Below are positions 55,844 through 64,000 of a stretch of DNA of 64,000 nt, piece by piece. Numbering within the stretch: position 1 is the stretch's first letter; every line of letters starts with the position of its first letter. Below the pieces are notes generated by a model. The model did not search any database. It was not told where the DNA came from and saw nothing but the letters and a program-made list of their open reading frames with translations. Origin of the DNA: Streptomyces spinoverrucosus (GTDB lineage Bacteria; Actinomycetota; Actinomycetes; Streptomycetales; Streptomycetaceae); the NCBI RefSeq assembly GCF_015712165.1, contig NZ_JADPZX010000001.1, positions 3,410,001-3,474,000 of the forward strand, written 5' to 3'. Position numbers and translations under genes: made by a program.

Positions 55844-56911
55844 ATGAACGCACGCTCCGCCTGGCTCTCCGCCGACGGCCAGACCCTGGAGGACACCCGG
55901 GTCGCCCCGCTCGGCGCCCTCACCCCCACCTCCCCCGTCGCCACCCGCTCGGGCATCCTGCCCGGTTCGTACGACGGCCGGCACCGCGTCTCCGGTTTCT
56001 GGCTGGCCGGCGTCGACGGCACCATGACGGCGACGGTCAGCTCCGGCCGCGCCGTCGTCCAGGCCGGCGAGTCCCGCGGCGCCTACCCGGTCGCCCTGAC
56101 CGAGGGGGTACCGCTCACCTTCGCGGACGGCGACCCCCAGTACGGGCGGATCGACCTGGTCGTCCTGCGCGTCTACGACCACGCCTACGACGGCTCCGGC
56201 CGCACCGAGGCCGTCGTCGAGATCATCCAGGGCACCCCGGCCGCGAGCCCGGCCGCGCCGGCCGTACCGGAGGTGTCCCTCCCGCTGTTCCGGGTGGCCG
56301 TCGCCGCGACCACCTCCGCCGGCACCGGCGGTGTCCCCTGGGGCTCGGCCCGCACCGACCTGCGCCCCACCACCGTCGCGGTCGGCGGCATCCTGCCGGC
56401 GCTGGCCGGCGACACCACGGCCGGCGCGTACCCGGGCCAGTACCGCGACCTCAACGGCATCCTCCAGCGCTGGAACGGCGCGGCCTGGCTGACGGCGATG
56501 ACACCACCGGCGTTCACCGGCTCCGTCGACTCCGGGAAGACCACGTCGACGACGTACACGGCCACCCTCTCGGACACCGCCGTCACCGCGCTGGCCCTGA
56601 CCTTCACCGCCCCGCCCACGGGCGCCGTCCTGCTCAGCATGGGCGCGCGCATGCAGACCGAGAACAGCAGCACCGCCACCGCGTTCATGTCCCCGCAGAT
56701 CACCCAGGGCAGCACCGTGATCCTGCCCGCGAGCGACGACACCGCCGTCGTCTACGGCGGTGCCGTGCCCGGATCCGTGTCGACCCAGCTGCGGCTGTAC
56801 GGCCTGACCGCGGGCGCGAGCTACACGCTCACCGCCCTGCACCGCTCCAGCGACGCCGCGGTGACCTGCTGGTTCGACAACCTCTTCCTGCGCGTCGAAG
56901 CGAGCGCCTGA
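55844..56911 (+). CDS. tail fibre / receptor-binding protein 2
   Basis: 355 aa. It has the same anchor as protein 1 (RSGILPGSYDGRHRVSGFWL, GRIDLVVLRVYDHAYDGSGR, GAYPGQYRDLNGILQRWNGA), followed from residue ~215 by a different, Thr/Ser-rich beta tip (SGKTTSTTYTATLSDTAVTA ... CWFDNLFLRVEASA). The anchor DNA is nearly identical to that of protein 3 over tens of bases. Confidence 0.78.
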   Translation: MNARSAWLSADGQTLEDTRVAPLGALTPTSPVATRSGILPGSYDGRHRVSGFWLAGVDGTMTATVSSGRAVVQAGESRGAYPVALTEGVPLTFADGDPQYGRIDLVVLRVYDHAYDGSGRTEAVVEIIQGTPAASPAAPAVPEVSLPLFRVAVAATTSAGTGGVPWGSARTDLRPTTVAVGGILPALAGDTTAGAYPGQYRDLNGILQRWNGAAWLTAMTPPAFTGSVDSGKTTSTTYTATLSDTAVTALALTFTAPPTGAVLLSMGARMQTENSSTATAFMSPQITQGSTVILPASDDTAVVYGGAVPGSVSTQLRLYGLTAGASYTLTALHRSSDAAVTCWFDNLFLRVEASA

Positions 56912-56939
56912 ACCGACCTGCTCCTGAGAGGAGTTGCCG

Positions 56940-57953
56940 ATGCCCCTGCACTTCGGTTGGCTGTCCCCGGACGGTCAGACCCGCGCCGACACCCGCCTCA
57001 CCGCACTCGGCGCGCTCACCCCCACCTCCCCCGTCGCCACCCGCTCCGGCATCCTGCCCGGCTCCTACGACGGCCAGTGGCGCATCTCCGGGTTCACGGT
57101 GACCGGCTCGCCGGGTTCCATGACCGCGACCGTGTATCCGGGCCGGGCGATCATCCAGGGCGCGGATGCCCAGGGCGCCTACCCGGTCGCGCTGTCGGAC
57201 CTCGTCGCCATCACCTTCGCCGACGGCGACGCCCAGTACGACCGGATCGACCTGGTCGTCCTGCGCGTCTACGACGACGCCTACGACGGCTCCGGCCGTA
57301 CCGAGGCCGCGCTGGAGATCGTCCGGGGCACCCCGGCCGCGACCCCGGCAGTACCCGCGACCCCCGCCCTGGCCACCCCGCTGTACGAGGTCCGCGTCGT
57401 GTCCGGCGCCGGCGCGGGCTCCGGCGGCATCGACTGGGACGCCGCCCTCACCGGCCGCCGTACCGCCACGGTCGCCGTCGGCGGCATCCTTCCGGTCACC
57501 ACCGACACCTCGGGCGGCGCCTACCCCGGCCAGTACCGCGACCTCAACGGCACACTGCAGCGCTGGAGCGGCACCGCCTGGGCCAACTACCAGCCGCCGG
57601 TCGCCGTCGAGACCACGACCACCGGTGCCACCGCGGCCACCAACTGGTCGCTGGTGTCCTACAGCGCCCGGCGCACCCGCGGTGTCTGCACCTTCCTGGT
57701 GACCGTCTCGCGCACCGGCGCCGATCTCACCGGCGGGACCTCCACGGCGGGCAACATCACCGACGAGGTGCTCTGCACCCTGCCCTCCGGCTGGCGTCCG
57801 GCGGCCGACATGGACGCCCTCGCCGCCAACGGCACGGCCGACGGCAGTGCCCGGCTCTTTTCCGACGGCTCGGTCCAGTTGCGCAGCTGGACTCCCGGCG
57901 GAGTGATCGCGACCGGCAGCCAGCTGCGGGTCAGCGGCACCTACGTGCTGTGA
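56940..57953 (+). CDS. tail fibre / receptor-binding protein 3
   Basis: 337 aa from ATG 56940 (MPLHFGWLSPDGQTRADTRL), with a GAGAGGAG site. Anchor as in proteins 1 and 2 (RSGILPGSYDGQWRISGFTV, DRIDLVVLRVYDDAYDGSGR, GAYPGQYRDLNGTLQRWSGT). The tip from ~205 is again different (WSLVSYSARRTRGVCTFLVT ... GSQLRVSGTYVL). Confidence 0.78.
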   Translation: MPLHFGWLSPDGQTRADTRLTALGALTPTSPVATRSGILPGSYDGQWRISGFTVTGSPGSMTATVYPGRAIIQGADAQGAYPVALSDLVAITFADGDAQYDRIDLVVLRVYDDAYDGSGRTEAALEIVRGTPAATPAVPATPALATPLYEVRVVSGAGAGSGGIDWDAALTGRRTATVAVGGILPVTTDTSGGAYPGQYRDLNGTLQRWSGTAWANYQPPVAVETTTTGATAATNWSLVSYSARRTRGVCTFLVTVSRTGADLTGGTSTAGNITDEVLCTLPSGWRPAADMDALAANGTADGSARLFSDGSVQLRSWTPGGVIATGSQLRVSGTYVL

Positions 57954-57983
57954 CGCCCGTCCCGACAAGGAGCTGACCGCCGT

Positions 57984-59087
57984 ATGACCACGACCACCCC
58001 GTACCGCGCGATCTTCTGCGATCTGCGCACCGACAGCACCATCGACATCCTGCCCCTGCGAGACGTCACCGTCGACGACTACATAGGCAAGGCCGGCTCC
58101 CTCTCCGGCACCATCCCCGTTCCCGACGCCGCGATGGCGGCTCGCGCCCGCCGCATCGAGGAGGGCCGCACCGCCGTGTATCTGGAGCGCGGCGGCGACC
58201 TGTGGTGGGGCGGCATCATCTGGACCAGCACCCTGCAGAGCAGCGACCGCGGCGTACTCACGCTCGGCATCCAGGCGGCGACCTTCGACTCGTACGCGGG
58301 CCGGCGCCGGATCCGGGCGGATCTGAGCTACACGAACAAGGACCAGCTGGAGGTCGCGCGGGACCTGTGGCGCGACATGCAGAAGCTCCCCGGCGGCAGC
58401 ATCCGGGTCGGCGAGGGGACCGAGAGCTCCCAGCAGACCCGCACCATCGCCTACCGCGACCGTGACGAGACCCTCTACTCCGAGGCGATCGAAACCCTCG
58501 CCGCCATGGACAACGGCTTCGAGCACCACATCTCCGTCTACCGCGACCCGGCCACCGGCGCCCGCGTCCGGCAGCTCCGTCTCGGCAGCCCGAGAATCCT
58601 CACCGGCACCACCGACCTGGTGCTGGACCGCCCGGGCAGCATCCTGTCGTACTCCTTTCCCCGCGACGCCACCCGCGGCGGCACCACCGCCCGGGCACGG
58701 GGGGCGTCGGCCAACGACAACCAGGCGGCGGAGTCCCGCCCGGAGTGCAGCGACGTGCAGGTGGCCACCCAGCTGATCGCCGACGGCTATCCGCGCATCG
58801 ACCTGTCCTCGGACCACAACTCGATCACCGACAAGGCCACGCTGGACTCCCTGGCCGCCGCCGAACTCGCCGCGGCGACCGGAGCGGTGGTGATCCCCGA
58901 GATCAGCATCCGCATCGACGACCTGGTACCACCCGCGCTCCTCGGCCGCACGGTCCGCCTGCGCATCACCGACGAGTGGTGGACCGAGGGCCTGGACGCC
59001 CGCTACCGGATCATCGGCGTCAAGGTCAGCCCGGCGCAGCGCGGCCGCCCCGACACCGCCGAGCTCTATCTGGAGGAGGCTTCCTGA
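57984..59087 (+). CDS. baseplate hub / Gp37-like minor tail protein
   Basis: 367 aa. RAIFCDLRTDSTIDILPLRD, GSLSGTIPVPDAAMAARARR, and GDLWWGGIIWTSTLQSSDRG match the ReqiPepy6 Gp37-like / Tal-type hub family that closes the tail tip of actinophages. The C-terminal RLRITDEWWTEGLDARYRII-VKVSP block is typical. The next gene starts in its stop codon (TGATG). Confidence 0.82.
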   Translation: MTTTTPYRAIFCDLRTDSTIDILPLRDVTVDDYIGKAGSLSGTIPVPDAAMAARARRIEEGRTAVYLERGGDLWWGGIIWTSTLQSSDRGVLTLGIQAATFDSYAGRRRIRADLSYTNKDQLEVARDLWRDMQKLPGGSIRVGEGTESSQQTRTIAYRDRDETLYSEAIETLAAMDNGFEHHISVYRDPATGARVRQLRLGSPRILTGTTDLVLDRPGSILSYSFPRDATRGGTTARARGASANDNQAAESRPECSDVQVATQLIADGYPRIDLSSDHNSITDKATLDSLAAAELAAATGAVVIPEISIRIDDLVPPALLGRTVRLRITDEWWTEGLDARYRIIGVKVSPAQRGRPDTAELYLEEAS

Positions 59088-59806
59088 TGCCCCAGCTCCC
59101 CGAGGACATCATCGACCGGCTGACCGCCATGGAACGCCGGATCCAGCAGCTGTCCACCGCCGTCAACTCCCGGCCCGCGCTCAACAAGGTGTCCGGAGGC
59201 GGGGTCGAGATCACCGACGGCGGCTATCTCGCCGTCCGGCCGCCGGGCGGCGGGCCCGCGGTATTCGCGGTCGGCGCCTGGCAGGGCACGGAGTACGGCC
59301 TGGCGATCCGCCGACAGACCGGCACCCTGGCCATGAGCCTGCACAACGGCGACGGCACCAGCACCTCGCAGCAGCCGCTGCGGATCTACGACAGCCAGGC
59401 CCGCGAAATCTTCTCCGACGACATCGTCACCGGCGGCCTGGCCCGGCCCTGGCTGGTCATGCTGCCCCCGCAGGACACCGGCACGGCCCGCTGGCCGCAG
59501 ACCACGGCGACCTCGTGGACGACGATCGCGGTGTCGCACAACCCGGTCTGGCAGCCGAAGATGCGGCTCATGCTGAACACCCGCGTCAGCTCCGGGGCGG
59601 CCGGCCAGGTCCGGGTCCTTGTCAACGGAGCCCAGTGGGGCAGCACCATCACCGCCGGCTCGGACTGGGACCACACGGCCCTGCTCAGCGACGACTTCGC
59701 GGCGATCCAGGGCAGCACGGTCAGGTTCGAGCTCCAGGCCATGGTCACCAGCGCCTCCGGCACCGTCTACGCGAACCCCGTTCTGATGTACGGCCGTCAG
59801 ACCTGA
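59087..59806 (+). CDS. minor tail protein (coiled coil plus beta domain)
   Basis: 239 aa. The N-terminal coiled coil IIDRLTAMERRIQQLSTAVN is followed by GGVEITDGGYLAVRPPGGG and a beta-rich C-terminus ending VYANPVLMYGRQT. Such proteins commonly follow the hub gene in actinophages and are thought to decorate the tail tip. It overlaps the hub gene by one base. Confidence 0.75.
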   Translation: MPQLPEDIIDRLTAMERRIQQLSTAVNSRPALNKVSGGGVEITDGGYLAVRPPGGGPAVFAVGAWQGTEYGLAIRRQTGTLAMSLHNGDGTSTSQQPLRIYDSQAREIFSDDIVTGGLARPWLVMLPPQDTGTARWPQTTATSWTTIAVSHNPVWQPKMRLMLNTRVSSGAAGQVRVLVNGAQWGSTITAGSDWDHTALLSDDFAAIQGSTVRFELQAMVTSASGTVYANPVLMYGRQT

Positions 59807-59828
59807 GGAAGCAGGAGAGAAGGCACCC

Positions 59829-60230
59829 ATGGACATCGACCCCGCCCAGCCCTGGGGCACCGCGATCGACTACGCGGGCCGGGCCACCGTCGTCGAGGAC
59901 GGCCACACCATCCACGTCAACGTCACCGACACCGGCCTGAGCTCCGTCATCGAGCCCGACTCGGTCACCGGCCGCTACCCGACCGTCTACGTCACCGCCC
60001 AGTTCACCGAGACCGGCGGGAACAACGTCGCCCTGCGCGGCTACGGGCAGATCAGCGTCCAGCCCACCGGCACGGAACCGGTCACGCCGGACCCGACCGC
60101 CATCCAGCGGGCGGTGGCCGCGGCGATCGCCGACTTCCGGGCGAACACGGCGGCGTACGCCGCCCTGTGCGCGGCCTGGACGACACCGACGCCCCCGACC
60201 GACCCCGGCGAGGAGCCGGCCACCGCCTGA
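59829..60230 (+). CDS. small minor tail protein, hypothetical
   Basis: 133 aa. WGTAIDYAGRATVVEDGHTI then VTGRYPTVYVTAQFTETGGN is a beta-rich region; the C-terminal IQRAVAAAIADFRANTAAYA is helical, followed by a Pro/Thr tail. It sits just before the endolysin. No named family recognised; the tail role is inferred from position. Confidence 0.65.
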   Translation: MDIDPAQPWGTAIDYAGRATVVEDGHTIHVNVTDTGLSSVIEPDSVTGRYPTVYVTAQFTETGGNNVALRGYGQISVQPTGTEPVTPDPTAIQRAVAAAIADFRANTAAYAALCAAWTTPTPPTDPGEEPATA

Positions 60231-60307
60231 ACCTCGACCCGCCCCGCACACGCACCCCGCGCCACCCCACCGGCCGGGGTTTTCTGATGCCCCGAAAGGC
60301 ACCACCC

Positions 60308-61168
60308 ATGTCCAACCCCCTCACCCCCGACGCCCTCGTGTCCGCCCTGCGGGCCGAGGGCGTCGCCGTCGTCGAACACGCCGGCTGGCGCACCAACAAC
60401 CGCAACCACAAGGGCGCTTGGGGCCCGGTGAACGGCGTGATGATCCACCACACCGTCACGACCGGCACCACCGCCACCGTCAACCTCTGTTTCAAGGGCC
60501 ACTCCGACCTGCCCGGCCCGCTCTGCCACGCCGTCATCGCCAAGGACGGCACCGTCCACCTGGTCGGCCACGGCCGCGCCAACCACGCGGGCGCCGGCGA
60601 CCCGGACGTCCTCGCCGCCGTCGCCGCCGAACGTGCCGGGCTGCCCGCCCCCAACCAGCGCACCACCGACGGCAACGCCCGCTTCTACGGCTTCGAGTGC
60701 GTCAACCTCGGTGACGGCAGGGACCCTTGGCCGCAGGCCCAGCTCGACGCCATCGTCCGGGCGTCCGCCGCACTGTGCCGGGCGCACGGCTGGAGCGCGG
60801 CCTCGGTCATCGGGCACAAGGAGTGGACCAGCGCCAAGATCGACCCGCGCGGGTTCACCATGGCCTCGCTGCGGGACCGTATCGCCGACCGGCTCGACAG
60901 CAAACCCACAACCCCCCGCTACCAGCCCTTCCCCGGCACGGCCTGGTTCAGAAAGAGCCCGAAGTCGCCCATCGTCACCGCCATGGGCAAGCGCCTGGTC
61001 GCCGTCGGCTGCTCCGCCTACGCCTCCGGCCCCGGCCCCCAGTGGACCGAGGCCGACCGCCGCAGCTACGCCAAGTGGCAGCGCAGGCTCGGCTACACCG
61101 GCGCCGACGCCGACGGCTGGCCGGGCGAGAAGTCCTGGACGGCGCTGAAGGTGCCGTACAGCTCCTGA
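60308..61168 (+). CDS. N-acetylmuramoyl-L-alanine amidase endolysin
   Basis: 286 aa from ATG 60308. Amidase_2 domain: VNGVMIHHTVTTG (His47/His48 region, zinc), LCHAVIAKDGTVHLVGHGRA, then SVIGHKEWTSAKIDP (His170 and Asp179 as likely remaining ligands). A C-terminal peptidoglycan-binding-like module follows (ADRRSYAKWQRRLGYTGADA, DGWPGEKSWTALKVP). It would cleave the stem peptide from the glycan to release particles, or act at the target. Confidence 0.9.
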   Translation: MSNPLTPDALVSALRAEGVAVVEHAGWRTNNRNHKGAWGPVNGVMIHHTVTTGTTATVNLCFKGHSDLPGPLCHAVIAKDGTVHLVGHGRANHAGAGDPDVLAAVAAERAGLPAPNQRTTDGNARFYGFECVNLGDGRDPWPQAQLDAIVRASAALCRAHGWSAASVIGHKEWTSAKIDPRGFTMASLRDRIADRLDSKPTTPRYQPFPGTAWFRKSPKSPIVTAMGKRLVAVGCSAYASGPGPQWTEADRRSYAKWQRRLGYTGADADGWPGEKSWTALKVPYSS

Positions 61169-61179
61169 AGGGATCGACC

Positions 61180-61422
61180 ATGTCAGAGGCTGCCAAGCGA
61201 ACCCTCCGCACCATCCTCCAAACCTCCGTCGGCCTGTGCGTGCTCCTGCCTACCCTCGTCGACGCGGCCGACCTCCCCGAGACCCTGCCCGGGGTCGCCG
61301 GGGCGTTGGCCGCCGCAGGCGTGGTCACCCGGGCCATGGCCCTGCCCGCCGTACAGGACCTGCTGCCTTCCTGGCTGCGCACCACCGAAACCACCCCGGG
61401 AGGCGCCGATGACCGACCCTGA
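61180..61422 (+). CDS. holin-like membrane protein
   Basis: 80 aa from ATG 61180. Two hydrophobic segments, ILQTSVGLCVLLPTLVDA and GVAGALAAAGVVTRAMALPA, with a short charged N-terminus. It directly follows the endolysin, the usual site of a holin. It overlaps the next ORF by 14 bases. Confidence 0.7.
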   Translation: MSEAAKRTLRTILQTSVGLCVLLPTLVDAADLPETLPGVAGALAAAGVVTRAMALPAVQDLLPSWLRTTETTPGGADDRP

Positions 61423-61672
61423 TCCGAACGACCCGATCGCCGTCGCCCTCGAACTCGAACGCCTCCGCGGCTCCCTGGAGGCCGGCTTCGCCCGCGTCGA
61501 CGGCTCGCTCGCCCTGCTGGTGCAGCGCAGCGACCAGACCGACAAGCAACTCGCCGACCACGAACAGCGGTTGGACGCCCTGGAGCGCTCCCGCTGGCCG
61601 CTGGCCAGCATCGCCGCGCTGGCCGCCGTCGCGGCCGTCGTGGTCGGCGCCTGGGAGCTGGCGCTGCGCTGA
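61409..61672 (+). CDS. second small membrane protein of the lysis cassette
   Basis: 87 aa. The N-terminal coiled coil (AVALELERLRGSLEAGFARV; DKQLADHEQRLDALERS) is followed by one C-terminal transmembrane helix (WPLASIAALAAVAAVVVGAW). This layout is common for the second holin/antiholin of Streptomyces phages. Last gene of the cluster, convergent with rpoC. Confidence 0.68.
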   Translation: MTDPDPNDPIAVALELERLRGSLEAGFARVDGSLALLVQRSDQTDKQLADHEQRLDALERSRWPLASIAALAAVAAVVVGAWELALR

Positions 61673-61681
61673 GAAACGCCG

Positions 61682-61720
61682 AAGGGCGGCCACCCCGTAC
61701 GAAACGGGGTGACCGCCCTT
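61682..61720. terminator. bidirectional terminator between tail cluster and rpoC
   Basis: 61682-61698 pairs with 61704-61720 over 17 positions with one mismatch, loop of 5 bases. It begins 18 bases after the rpoC stop on the minus strand and 10 after the tail cluster stop on the plus strand. Both transcripts could end here. Confidence 0.85.
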
Positions 61721-61737
61721 CAACTCAAGCGACTCGC

Positions 61738-64000
61738 TTACTGGTTGTACGGACCGTAGTCGTAGTCCTCCAGCGGAACGGCCTGGCCGGAGCCCGTGCC
61801 GAACGGCGAGTAGTCGATGTCGTCGTAGCCGACGGCCGAGTACATCGCGGCCTTGGCCTCCTCGGTCGGCTCGACCCGGATGTTGCGGTAGCGGGACAGA
61901 CCCGTACCGGCCGGGATGAGCTTACCGATGATGACGTTCTCCTTGAGGCCGATCAGGGAGTCGGACTTGGCGTTGATCGCCGCGTCCGTGAGGACCCTGG
62001 TCGTCTCCTGGAAGGACGCCGCCGACAGCCAGGACTCGGTCGCCAGCGAGGCCTTGGTGATACCCATGAGCTGCGGACGACCGGAGGCCGGGTGACCGCC
62101 CTCCTGGACCACACGACGGTTCTCGTGCTCGAAGCGCGAGCGCTCGACCAGCTCGCCGGGCAGCAGCTCGGCGTCGCCGGACTCGATGATCGTCACACGG
62201 CGCAGCATCTGCCGGATGATGATCTCGATGTGCTTGTCGTGGATCGACACACCCTGCGAGTTGTACACCTTCTGGACCTCGCCGACCAGGTGGACCTGGA
62301 CGGCACGCTGGCCCAGGATGCGCAGCACGTCGTGCGGGTTGGTGGCACCCACGGTGAGCTTCTGGCCCACCTCGACATGCTCGCCCTCGCTGACCAGGAG
62401 TCGGGCACGCTTCGAGATCGGGTACGCCGTCTCGTCGCTGCCGTCGTCCGGGGTGACGACGATCTTCTTGGTCTTCTCGGTCTCCTCGATCCGGACGCGG
62501 CCGGTGGCCTCGGAGATCGGGGCGACACCCTTCGGGGTACGGGCCTCGAAGAGCTCGACGACACGCGGCAGACCCTGGGTGATGTCGTCACCGGCCACAC
62601 CACCGGTGTGGAAGGTACGCATCGTCAGCTGGGTACCGGGCTCACCGATGGACTGGGCGGCGATGATGCCGACCGCCTCACCGATGTCGACCAGCTTGCC
62701 GGTGGCCAGCGAGCGGCCGTAGCACATGGCGCAGGTGCCGACGGCGGACTCGCAGGTCAGGACCGAGCGGGTCTTGACCTCGGAGACGCCGTGCAGGATC
62801 AGCTCGTCGATGAGCACGTCGCCCAGGTCGGTACCGGCCGGGGCCAGCACCTTGCCGTCCACGACGATGTCCTCGGCGAGGCAGCGCGCGTACACGGACG
62901 TCTCGACGTCCTCCGCCTTGAGCAGCGCACCGTCGGCGCCGCGCTCGGCGATCGACAGTCGCAGACCACGGTCGGTGCCGCAGTCCTCCTCGCGGATGAT
63001 GACGTCCTGCGAGACGTCGACCAGACGACGGGTGAGGTAACCCGAGTCGGCGGTACGCAGGGCGGTGTCCGCCAGACCCTTACGGGCACCGTGCGTGGAG
63101 ATGAAGTACTCCAGCACGGACAGACCCTCACGGAACGAGGCCTTGATCGGACGCGGGATCGTCTCGTTCTTGGCGTTCGACACCAGACCACGCATACCGG
63201 CGATCTGACGCATCTGCATCATGTTGCCTCGTGCACCCGAGTTCACCATCATGAAGATCGGGTTGGTCTTCGGGAAGTTCTCGTTCATGGCCTCGGCGAC
63301 CTCGTTGGTCGCCTTGGTCCAGATCGCGATGAGTTCCTGGGTGCGCTCGTCCTTGGTGATCAGACCGCGCTCGTACTGCTTCTGGACCTTCTCGTCCTGC
63401 GCCTCGTAGCCCTTGACGATCTCCTTCTTCGCCTCGGGAACGACGACGTCGGAGATGGCCACGGTGACACCGGAACGGGTGGCCCAGAAGAAGCCGGCCG
63501 CCTTCAGGTTGTCGAGCGTGGCCGCCACGATGACCTTCGGGTAGCGCTCGGCCAGGTCGTTGACGATCTGGGAGAGCTGCTTCTTGCCGACCTCGTAGTC
63601 GACGAACGGGTAGTCCTCGGGCAGCAGCTCGTTGAAGAGCGCACGGCCCAGCGTGGTCTTCAGCGTGAAGCTGTCACCCTGCTGCCACTCCGGCTCGCCC
63701 TCCTCGCGGACCGGCGGCACCCAGCCACGCGGCGGGATGGTGCCCACCGGGAAGCGGATGTCGACCCGGGCCTGCAGCGACAGCTCGCCGGCGTCGAACG
63801 CCATGATCGCCTCGGCGACCGAGGAGAACGGACGGTCGGCGCCCTTGATGTCGCGGCCCTCGTCGTCCGTGGTGAGGAAGTACAGGCCCAGCACCATGTC
63901 CTGGGTCGGCATCGTCACCGGACGGCCGTCGGCCGGCTTGAGGATGTTGTTCGAGGACAGCATCAGGATGCGGGCCTCGGCCTGCGCCTCCGCGGACAGC
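61738..64000 (-). CDS. rpoC: DNA-directed RNA polymerase beta' subunit (partial, C-terminal part)
   Basis: About 754 codons of the C-terminal part; the gene continues past the right edge. [20 protein letters not shown] then FHTGG is the bridge/trigger-loop region, and [20 protein letters not shown] carries part of the second zinc site. The NADFDGD catalytic motif should lie just outside the window. It ends [20 protein letters not shown]. Confidence 0.99.
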   Translation of the reverse strand, partial: LSAEAQAEARILMLSSNNILKPADGRPVTMPTQDMVLGLYFLTTDDEGRDIKGADRPFSSVAEAIMAFDAGELSLQARVDIRFPVGTIPPRGWVPPVREEGEPEWQQGDSFTLKTTLGRALFNELLPEDYPFVDYEVGKKQLSQIVNDLAERYPKVIVAATLDNLKAAGFFWATRSGVTVAISDVVVPEAKKEIVKGYEAQDEKVQKQYERGLITKDERTQELIAIWTKATNEVAEAMNENFPKTNPIFMMVNSGARGNMMQMRQIAGMRGLVSNAKNETIPRPIKASFREGLSVLEYFISTHGARKGLADTALRTADSGYLTRRLVDVSQDVIIREEDCGTDRGLRLSIAERGADGALLKAEDVETSVYARCLAEDIVVDGKVLAPAGTDLGDVLIDELILHGVSEVKTRSVLTCESAVGTCAMCYGRSLATGKLVDIGEAVGIIAAQSIGEPGTQLTMRTFHTGGVAGDDITQGLPRVVELFEARTPKGVAPISEATGRVRIEETEKTKKIVVTPDDGSDETAYPISKRARLLVSEGEHVEVGQKLTVGATNPHDVLRILGQRAVQVHLVGEVQKVYNSQGVSIHDKHIEIIIRQMLRRVTIIESGDAELLPGELVERSRFEHENRRVVQEGGHPASGRPQLMGITKASLATESWLSAASFQETTRVLTDAAINAKSDSLIGLKENVIIGKLIPAGTGLSRYRNIRVEPTEEAKAAMYSAVGYDDIDYSPFGTGSGQAVPLEDYDYGPYNQ

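Noticed and set aside
56829..58817. 662-codon minus-strand frame under the fibre and hub genes
   Set aside because: Antisense shadow; plus-strand proteins there have clear family motifs and ribosome sites.
51169..59806. Contractile injection system or R-type tailocin
   Set aside because: No sheath, baseplate wedge (gp25/gp6-like), LysM spike or AAA+ ATPase is encoded; the order terminator-tube-chaperone-tape-Dit-hub is of the flexible, non-contractile type.
45051..61672. A complete prophage
   Set aside because: No terminase, portal, capsid, integrase, replication gene or attachment-site repeat was found within or beside the tail genes.

Overview
The window is high-GC (about 70 percent) actinobacterial chromosome, almost certainly Streptomyces. 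The gene order rpoC / rpsL-rpsG-fusA-tuf / S10-spc-alpha ribosomal clusters, the type-Z zinc-ribbon S14, the GTG starts, the HATPase/XRE/DUF397 triad and the familiar Streptomyces intergenic repeat near 296-347 all fit. No tRNA, rRNA, CRISPR array, integrase or insertion sequence was seen.

Layout. (1) 1-16069, minus strand: one long translation superoperon, in transcription order rpsJ, rplC, rplD, rplW, rplB, rpsS, rplV, rpsC, rplP, rpmC, rpsQ | rplN, rplX, rplE, rpsN, rpsH, rplF, rplR, rpsE, rpmD, rplO | secY, adk, map, infA, rpmJ, rpsM, rpsK, rpoA, rplQ (cut by the left edge). Long hairpins sit at the classical S10/spc boundary and between rplO and secY. (2) 16459-37591: accessory block with an MMPL exporter divergent from a two-component system, a DUF1275 membrane protein, a secreted NlpC/P60-like protein, a decayed LysR gene, a decayed streptogrisin protease, a broken RHS toxin gene whose nuclease tip and overlapping SUKH immunity gene survive, two copies (one dead) of an anchored protein family, a regulator triad and a membrane acyltransferase. 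(3) 37893-42253, minus: the str operon rpsL-rpsG-fusA-tuf. (4) 42673-44863: a PIG-V-like membrane protein and a small HTH / cysteine-cluster gene pair. (5) 45051-61672: a phage-tail gene cluster without head genes, lying between rpsL and rpoC. (6) 61738-64000, minus: the 3' part of rpoC.

The most interesting system is region 5. It holds an XRE-type regulator, a tail terminator, major tail protein, tail-assembly chaperone with a probable programmed -1 frameshift, a coiled-coil protein, two tandem short tape-measure proteins, a distal tail protein, three paralogous fibre/receptor-binding proteins with a common anchor and different tips, a Gp37/Tal-like hub, two minor tail proteins, an amidase endolysin and two holin-like membrane proteins. 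There is no terminase, portal, capsid, integrase, contractile sheath or AAA+ ATPase. This is the gene content expected of a non-contractile (F-type) tailocin or related tail-like particle fixed beside essential RNA polymerase and ribosomal genes. GCGTGCGC-containing (partly) palindromic sites occur upstream of both the regulator and the first tail gene and suggest a common control circuit. Three genes of unclear function (two sharing a YxAGWAD-type motif on opposite strands, and a DUF3592-like membrane protein) interrupt the tail operon.

Assignments rest on reading translations and motifs by eye; no database search was possible. Hairpins, promoters and operators are sequence-level inferences.
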